Shown in pieces: positions 5,691-10,067 of a stretch of 10,067 nt of DNA. The stretch spans positions 26,361 through 36,427 of the forward strand of contig CADEDU010000015.1 in the NCBI GenBank assembly GCA_902826155.1, read 5' to 3'. This stretch comes from an uncultured beta proteobacterium. GTDB taxonomy: Bacteria; Pseudomonadota; Gammaproteobacteria; Burkholderiales; SG8-39. How positions within the stretch are numbered: the first letter of the stretch is position 1; every line of letters starts with the position of its first letter. The position numbers were made by a program, and so were the translations under genes. A model generated the notes under the pieces. The model saw nothing but the letters and a program-made list of their open reading frames with translations. It was not told the DNA's origin and made no database searches.

Positions 5691-7382
5691 CTACTTCACC
5701 ATCTCCTCCAGAAACTCGCGCTCGTTGCGCGCTCCGCTCGCCGGCCGCGTCTTCTCCTGCCCGCGCAACTCCACGCGCCGGATCTTGCCGGAGATGGTCT
5801 TGGGCAGATCGCTGAACTCGATCCGCCGCACCAGTTTGTAGCCCGGCACGCGCTCGCGCACGAACTTGAAGATGCTGGTCGCGGTGTTGCCATCGGGCGC
5901 ATGGCCCTGCGCGAGGATCACGTACGCCTTGGGTACGAAGCCGCGCATTGCATCCGGTGAGGGCACGACCGCGGCCTCGGCAACGGCCGGATGTTCGATC
6001 AGCACGCTCTCCAGCTCGAACGGACTGATGCGATAGCCCGACGCTTTGAACACGTCGTCGGCGCGACCGACGTAGGTGATGTAGCCCTCGGCGTCGCGCA
6101 TGCCGACATCGCCGGTGTGGTAGTAGCCCTCGCGCATCACCTCGGCGTTCTTCTCGACGTCGTCGGCGTATCCCGTCATCAGCGCGACCGGTCGATGCGC
6201 CAGATCAATGCAGATCTCACCCTCGTCGGCGGGTTTGCCGTCGACATCGAGCAGCGTGATGCGATAGCCCGGCATCGGCCGGCCCATCGAGCCCGGCTTG
6301 AGCGTCGCTCCGGGCGGATTGCCGATCTGCGCGGTGGTTTCGGTCTGCCCGTAGCCGTCGCGGATGGTGATGTTCCACGCCGCGCGCACCTGCTCGATCA
6401 CTTCGGGGTTGAGCGGCTCGCCGGCGGAGATCAACTCGCGCAGCTTCACCGGCCAGCGTTTGAGATCTTCCTGGATCAGCATGCGCCACACCGTCGGCGG
6501 TGCGCACAGCGTGTTCACGCCGCAGCGCACGAGCACATCCAGAATCGCCGGGCCGTTGAAGCGCGTGTAGTTGTAGATGAACACGCACGCCTGCGCGTTG
6601 AACGGCGCGAAGAAGCAGCTCCATGCGTGCTTGGCCCAGCCCGGCGAGCTGATGTTCCAGTGCACGTCGCGCTTCTGCAGCCCGAGCCAGTACATCGTCG
6701 ACAAGTGGCCGACCGGATAGCTTTGCTGTGTGTGCTGGACGAGCTTGGGTTTCGCGGTGGTGCCGGAGGTGAAGTACTCGAGCAGCGGATCGGCGGCGCG
6801 CGTGCGAGTCGCCGGCGTGAAGCTCAACGGTTGCGATGCTGAACGCTGGAAGTCGATCCAACCTTCGCGTGCGCCGCTCACGGTAATGCGATTGATGCCC
6901 GCGAGTGCGGCAGCGGGCAGATCATCGAATTTGGGCACTCCCGCGGCGTTGGTGACGACGTGGCGCACCTTGCCGCGCTGCAGTCGGTCGGCGAGATCGG
7001 CACCGTGCAACAGTGGTGTGGCGGGAATGACCACGGCACCGAGCTTGATCGCCGCCAGCATCGTCTCCCACAAGGGCACTTCGTTGGCGAGCATCAGCAG
7101 GATGCGATCGCCCGCTCTTGCGCCGTGCTCCACCAGAAAATTCGCCACCTGATTCGAGCGCTGGCTCAGTTCGGCGTAGCTGAGCGAGCTGTCCGCGCCT
7201 GACTCTTCGAGGATGCGCAAGGCCGGCGCATCGTTGCGACGCGCGATCGCATCGAAATAGTCGAGCGCCCAGTTGAAGTCATCGAGCGCCGGCCAGGTGA
7301 ACTCGGCGCAAGCACGCGTGTAGTCGGTGCGGTGGGTTTGCAGCAGATCGCGTGCTGCCAGGAAGCGATCGAGTTCACTCAT
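5691..7382 (-). CDS. AMP-forming acyl-CoA synthetase (medium-chain/aromatic acid type)
   Basis: This 563-residue cytoplasmic enzyme of the ANL superfamily would activate a carboxylic acid with ATP to an acyl-adenylate and then to the CoA thioester. The core motifs are present in order: the P-loop FTSGTTAKPK (204-213), with Ala210 where glycine is usual; YGQTETT (344-350); YHTGD with Asp425; GRADDVFKASGYRI starting at Gly439 (hinge and CoA-binding region); and the catalytic lysine Lys533 in PKTISGKIRR. The 'ASGYRISPFELE' form and the length resemble medium-chain/xenobiotic acyl-CoA synthetases and benzoate-CoA-ligase relatives more than acetyl-CoA synthetase. It is the last gene of the leftward unit, 28 bases after the Rid gene. 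The ribosome binding site before the ATG at 7382 is weak (GAGA about 7 bases away), suggesting translation partly coupled to the gene before it. The acid substrate cannot be assigned. Confidence 0.93.
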   Translation of the reverse strand: MSELDRFLAARDLLQTHRTDYTRACAEFTWPALDDFNWALDYFDAIARRNDAPALRILEESGADSSLSYAELSQRSNQVANFLVEHGARAGDRILLMLANEVPLWETMLAAIKLGAVVIPATPLLHGADLADRLQRGKVRHVVTNAAGVPKFDDLPAAALAGINRITVSGAREGWIDFQRSASQPLSFTPATRTRAADPLLEYFTSGTTAKPKLVQHTQQSYPVGHLSTMYWLGLQKRDVHWNISSPGWAKHAWSCFFAPFNAQACVFIYNYTRFNGPAILDVLVRCGVNTLCAPPTVWRMLIQEDLKRWPVKLRELISAGEPLNPEVIEQVRAAWNITIRDGYGQTETTAQIGNPPGATLKPGSMGRPMPGYRITLLDVDGKPADEGEICIDLAHRPVALMTGYADDVEKNAEVMREGYYHTGDVGMRDAEGYITYVGRADDVFKASGYRISPFELESVLIEHPAVAEAAVVPSPDAMRGFVPKAYVILAQGHAPDGNTATSIFKFVRERVPGYKLVRRIEFSDLPKTISGKIRRVELRGQEKTRPASGARNEREFLEEMVK

Positions 7383-7410
7383 GGTTGTCTCTATCCGCAG
7401 ACACGGGTGT

Positions 7411-7872
7411 TTACGGCACCACCCGCATCACCGCTTCGATCTCCACCGAGATCTGGTTCGGCAGCGAGCCCATGCCCACTGCCGAGCGTGCGTGACGACC
7501 GCGATCGCCCAGTACCTCGACGAACAGATCGGAGCAGCCGTTGATGACCTTGGGCTGATCGGCAAACTCGGGGATGGCGTTGACCATACCGAGCACCTTG
7601 AGCACTTCGACTTTGCTCAGATCACCGCCGGCGGCGATTTTCGCGGTGGCGAGCAATTGCAGCCCGATGATCTTGGCGTGCTCGTAGGCCTCCTGCCAGG
7701 TGTAGTCGCGGCCTACCTTGCCGGTGACCAGACTGCCGTCGGCGCGACGCGGCCCCTGTCCGGAACAATAGATCGTGTTGCCGTCGCGCTTGAATGGCAC
7801 GTAGTTGCCCACAGGATTGGGCACCGCTGGCAGCGTGAGGCCAAGCGATTTGAGTTTTTCTTCCGGGGACAT
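7411..7872 (-). CDS. Rid-family (YjgF/YER057c/UK114) protein
   Basis: This 153-residue protein belongs to the Rid family. RidA itself hydrolyses reactive enamine/imine intermediates; many other clades act in degradation pathways of aminated aromatics or have unknown roles. Visible features are the strand IYCSGQGP (34-41), the HAKIIGLQLLA helix (65-75) and the C-terminal block with Arg129 followed by SLPNQISVEIEAV; this arginine corresponds to the carboxylate-binding arginine of active RidA. Its extra length over classical RidA (about 130) and the 'YCSGQGP' strand suggest the 'UK114-like 1' branch rather than RidA proper. The ATG at 7872 is preceded by AGGAG seven bases upstream; a longer frame reaching 7998 would run into the CMD-family gene and is rejected. 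It sits between the CMD-family and synthetase genes on the same strand, so co-transcription is likely. Confidence 0.9.
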   Translation of the reverse strand: MSPEEKLKSLGLTLPAVPNPVGNYVPFKRDGNTIYCSGQGPRRADGSLVTGKVGRDYTWQEAYEHAKIIGLQLLATAKIAAGGDLSKVEVLKVLGMVNAIPEFADQPKVINGCSDLFVEVLGDRGRHARSAVGMGSLPNQISVEIEAVMRVVP

Positions 7873-7963
7873 GGGCAGGCTCCTTTGTCGGGTTGTGCGT
7901 GGTGAGCGGGTCGGTAGGCGTGATGCGATAGATGATGCGACGTGTCGCGATCGGCAGCGTTGA
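7873..7963 (-). other. Intercistronic gap with a short direct repeat and a palindrome
   Basis: This 91-base gap separates the CMD-family stop from the Rid start. It holds the Rid ribosome binding site, two copies of TGATGCGA at 7921-7928 and 7933-7940 (12-base period), and the palindrome GCGAC-GT-GTCGC at 7937-7948 overlapping the second copy. I see no convincing -35/-10 pair on the minus strand, so read-through from the CMD-family gene is the simplest reading. Confidence 0.35.
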
Positions 7964-8521
7964 TCACCCGGCGCGTGGTGGCAGCGGCACCGATCCATCC
8001 GGCACCGCGATCTCGTGCGCGTTGACGGTCATCGCCACCATCGAGTAGTAGCCCACCAGGACGGTGAGTTCGACCACGCCGGTGGTGCCGAACGCACCAA
8101 GCGCGCGCTGGTACACGGCCGCGTTCACCTTGCCGTGCTCGGCCAGTTCGTGCGCGAAGTCGTACACGGCAGTTTCGTCGGCGGCCATCGAGGACGGACG
8201 CTGATTCGTGCGAATCGACTCGATCGTCGCGGCGCTGATGCCAGCCTTCAATCCCGCTTGTGTGTGCGTCGACCAGACGAACTGCGCAGTCCAGCGGCGC
8301 GCGGCGACGAGGATGGCGATCTCGGAGAGCCTGAGCGGCAGACTCGTCTTGAAGCGCAGCAGATCACCCATCGCGCGCCACGACCGGGCCAGTTCCGGGT
8401 TGTGCAGGACCGCGGTGGTCGGGCCGCGCACTGGACCACCCGGTCCGCTCGATGCCGTCTCGTACGCGTCGCGCTGTTCCGGCGTCATGTCGGTCAGCGG
8501 GAAAAGGGGAATGCGGGGCAC
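7964..8521 (-). CDS. Carboxymuconolactone decarboxylase (CMD)/AhpD-fold family protein lacking the CxxC pair
   Basis: The 185-residue product, from a GTG start, has the all-helical CMD/AhpD core: a PRIPLFPL...TPEQRDAY opening, an LPLRLSEIAILVAAR helix (61-75), then WTAQFVWSTH to His86, where AhpD-type peroxidases carry their redox cysteines, and a C-terminal helix with GVVELTVLVGYYS (148-160). No CxxC is present, so disulfide reductase or peroxidase activity is unlikely; a role like gamma-carboxymuconolactone decarboxylase, or an undefined one, is more plausible. The GTG at 8521 has AAAGG six bases upstream and gives the PRIP opening common in this family; ATG at 8488 lacks a ribosome binding site, and the open frame back to 8626 is low-complexity arginine-rich translation. 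It is the first gene of the leftward unit, divergent from the second amidohydrolase. Confidence 0.87.
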   Translation of the reverse strand: MPRIPLFPLTDMTPEQRDAYETASSGPGGPVRGPTTAVLHNPELARSWRAMGDLLRFKTSLPLRLSEIAILVAARRWTAQFVWSTHTQAGLKAGISAATIESIRTNQRPSSMAADETAVYDFAHELAEHGKVNAAVYQRALGAFGTTGVVELTVLVGYYSMVAMTVNAHEIAVPDGSVPLPPRAG

Positions 8522-8704
8522 GGTGCGCCTTTCGAAAACCGGGTTGGTGCAAATTCTGCGCCGACGGCGCCCGAAGCACCAGACACGGCCGGCGCGAGTG
8601 CGCCTCTGTACTATGATCGCGCGCACCCGACAGAGCCGACAGCAGCCGGCCGAACACGTTGTGCGAACCTGCTTCGAGGATCGTTACGCCGGAGGAGATA
8701 CCAG
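8522..8704. promoter_or_regulatory. Divergent promoter region between the CMD-family gene and the second amidohydrolase
   Basis: This 183-base gap must contain the promoters of both flanking units. The clearest element is TATGAT at 8612-8617 (five of six -10 consensus, plus strand), overlapped on the other strand by CATAGT, but neither has a good -35 partner at 16-18 bases. CGAAC repeats at 8651 and 8664 with CAC-N3-GTG between them (8655-8663) could be a regulator site. The tandem palindrome type seen at 2086-2118 does not recur here. An activator-dependent promoter would fit the poor -35 boxes, but that is inference. Confidence 0.4.
8691..8697 (+). promoter_or_regulatory. Strong ribosome binding site supporting the long N-terminus of the second amidohydrolase
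   Basis: GGAGGAG ends seven bases before the ATG at 8705. The alternative in-frame ATG at 8894, which would start right at the twin-arginine motif, has only a weak AAGAAG upstream. The long form is therefore preferred. Confidence 0.75.
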
Positions 8705-10067
8705 ATGCCCCTCAACATGAGCCCCGAAGAACTCGAGCAAGTCGCGTTCGCCGAGCAACGCATGTTCCGCTCGCCGATTCCCACGCAATCGGTGTCGAGC
8801 GACGAATTCATGCCTGCGCCGCAGTCTGCGAAGCAAAAAGAGTTCGAAGCCCGAGTAAAGGAATACGGCGGCACGTTCGCGAAGAAGCACGGCATGTCGC
8901 GGCGGCGGTTCTTTCAGACCTCGTCGGGCATGGCGGCCGCCTTCCTCGCGATGAACGACACATTCGGCCCGGTGTTCGGCGTGTCGAAAGCCGAAGCGCA
9001 GCAACCCGAGGCGGCGGCCGAGCGTGCCAAGGCGCTCGCGGGCCAGTTCATCATGGACATGCATACCCACTACCTGCACGACAAGACGCGGCTGGAAGGC
9101 TTCGCGCGCTCGCGTGAAGCGGTGGGCAAGGCCGGGTGGAACCCGGCGTTGGTCGGCAAGCCGCAGACGCTCGAGGATCTCAAGTTCGCGAACTACTTCA
9201 AAGAAGTGTTCCTCGATAGCGACACCAAGGTCGCGCTGATCAGCGGCTCAGCCTCACATGAGCCGATCGACTGGTTCCTCACCAACGAGCAGAAGCTGCA
9301 AACGCGCGAGAAGATCAATCAGATGACCGGCGGCAGCAAACGCGCGATGTCGCATCTGATCTTCACGCCCGGCAAGCCCGGCGCATTTGAAACATACGAG
9401 AAGGAACTGGCTGAGCTGAAGCCCGATTCCATCAAGGGCTACACCATCGGCGACAACACCAACAAGCCGATGGCCAAATGGCCATGGCGCATGGACGACG
9501 AGAAGGTCGTCTACCCGTACTACGAGAAGGCGCTCAAGGCCGGCATCAAGAACGTGTGCGTGCACAAGGGCCTGTTTCCGCCGCATACCGAGCGCGCGTT
9601 TCCGAATCTGCTGGGCTATGCCAACGTCGAAGACGTCGGCAAGGCCGCGAAGGACTGGCCGCAGCTCAACTTCGTCATTTACCACTCGGCCTATCGATTC
9701 GCCGCCGGCGGGCGCACCGACGATGCCTGGGAGCAGGTGCAGCGCACCGGGCGCGTCGACTGGGTGAACGATCTGTCCGACATTCCGTCGCGCTTCGGCG
9801 TGACCAACGTGTACAGCGATCTCGGCCAGATCTTCGCGCAAAGCACGATGGCCAATCCGAATCTGGCGGCATTCATGATGGGTGTGCTGGTGCGCGGGCT
9901 GGGTGCCGACCATGTCTGCTGGGGGACCGATGCGATCTGGACCGGCTCGCCGCAATGGCAGATCGAGTCGCTGCGCCGGCTGGAAATTCCCGATGACATG
10001 CAGAAGAAGTACGGTTTCAAGCCGCTCGGGCCGGCCGATGGGCCGGTGAAGGCAGCGATCTTCGGCG
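8705..10067 (+). CDS. Tat-targeted amidohydrolase-family protein, partial at the 3' end
   Basis: 454 residues are visible with no stop before the right edge, so the C-terminus is missing, probably a few tens of residues. The metal ligands fit the amidohydrolase-2 fold: DMHTH (Asp118, His120, His122), His287 in VCVHKG, His327 in IYHSAY and Asp409 in WGTDAIW. The twin-arginine motif SRRRFF begins at Ser65, followed by a modest hydrophobic stretch (about 72-92) and a likely AEA cleavage site after Ala98. The 64 residues ahead of the motif form a charged, Glu/Gln-rich segment, far longer than a normal Tat n-region. Start choice rests on the strong GGAGGAG site. It diverges from the CMD-Rid-synthetase unit. 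It is clearly different from the amidohydrolase at 998-2074: longer, with insertions between the ligands. It is likely a periplasmic metal-dependent hydrolase or decarboxylase; the substrate is unknown. Confidence 0.88.
   Translation, partial: MPLNMSPEELEQVAFAEQRMFRSPIPTQSVSSDEFMPAPQSAKQKEFEARVKEYGGTFAKKHGMSRRRFFQTSSGMAAAFLAMNDTFGPVFGVSKAEAQQPEAAAERAKALAGQFIMDMHTHYLHDKTRLEGFARSREAVGKAGWNPALVGKPQTLEDLKFANYFKEVFLDSDTKVALISGSASHEPIDWFLTNEQKLQTREKINQMTGGSKRAMSHLIFTPGKPGAFETYEKELAELKPDSIKGYTIGDNTNKPMAKWPWRMDDEKVVYPYYEKALKAGIKNVCVHKGLFPPHTERAFPNLLGYANVEDVGKAAKDWPQLNFVIYHSAYRFAAGGRTDDAWEQVQRTGRVDWVNDLSDIPSRFGVTNVYSDLGQIFAQSTMANPNLAAFMMGVLVRGLGADHVCWGTDAIWTGSPQWQIESLRRLEIPDDMQKKYGFKPLGPADGPVKAAIFG

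Noticed and set aside
5991..6842. A 283-codon plus-strand open frame
   Set aside because: It is antisense to the acyl-CoA synthetase, with no motif and a composition typical of shadow frames.
7873..7998. Extension of the Rid-family gene to an ATG at 7998
   Set aside because: It would overlap the end of the CMD-family gene and add a basic, low-complexity stretch absent from the family. The ATG at 7872 has AGGAG at the right distance.
8522..8626. Extension of the CMD-family gene upstream to an ATG at 8626
   Set aside because: The extra 35 residues are Arg-rich and unlike family openings; the GTG at 8521 has a ribosome binding site and gives the typical PRIP start.
1..10067. tRNA or rRNA genes, insertion sequences, CRISPR arrays, prophage or toxin-antitoxin genes
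   Set aside because: I found no transposase or integrase motifs, no terminal inverted repeats, no regularly spaced repeats and no RNA-gene signatures on reading both strands.

Overview
The window is a compact stretch of high-GC bacterial DNA, mid-60s percent by eye. It looks like an accessory catabolic region for an aromatic or other carboxylate substrate. The Bug/TctC-type binding protein, the CoxL-like molybdenum hydroxylase subunit, the TfdA-like dioxygenase and the Tat-targeted amidohydrolases together suggest a proteobacterium, most likely a betaproteobacterium of the Burkholderiales type; a Bradyrhizobium-like alphaproteobacterium is the main alternative. I see eight protein genes, no RNA genes, no mobile elements and no CRISPR array. 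No non-coding gap exceeds 185 bases.

Layout. Left block (11-2074, minus strand): an exported ACMSD-type amidohydrolase followed by a TfdA/TauD-type 2-oxoglutarate dioxygenase, probably one transcript. A 148-base divergent region separates it from the second block (2223-5683, plus strand): a TctC/Bug periplasmic binding protein, then a lone molybdopterin-binding subunit of the xanthine dehydrogenase/CO dehydrogenase family. This block converges, with only 7 bases between stop codons, on the third block (5691-8521, minus strand): a carboxymuconolactone-decarboxylase-family protein, a Rid-family protein and an acyl-CoA synthetase, in transcription order. A 183-base divergent region leads to the last gene (8705 to beyond the right edge, plus strand), a second Tat-targeted amidohydrolase that is cut off by the window.

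How the genes may work together (inference). The TctC-like protein would capture a carboxylate in the periplasm. The two amidohydrolases, both with twin-arginine signals, would act on substrate outside the cytoplasm. In the cytoplasm, the molybdenum hydroxylase and the Fe(II)/2-oxoglutarate dioxygenase would introduce or remove oxygen functions. The synthetase would activate an acid as its CoA thioester, with the Rid and CMD-family proteins handling intermediates. The substrate cannot be read from the sequence.

The most unusual signals are: two tandem CAAG-N5-CTTG palindromes exactly 20 bases apart, lying on a good sigma-70 promoter for the first amidohydrolase; the predicted export of two enzymes from a superfamily whose characterised members are mostly cytoplasmic; a 64-residue extension ahead of the Tat motif in the second amidohydrolase; and a molybdenum subunit with no FAD or iron-sulfur partner gene in the window.
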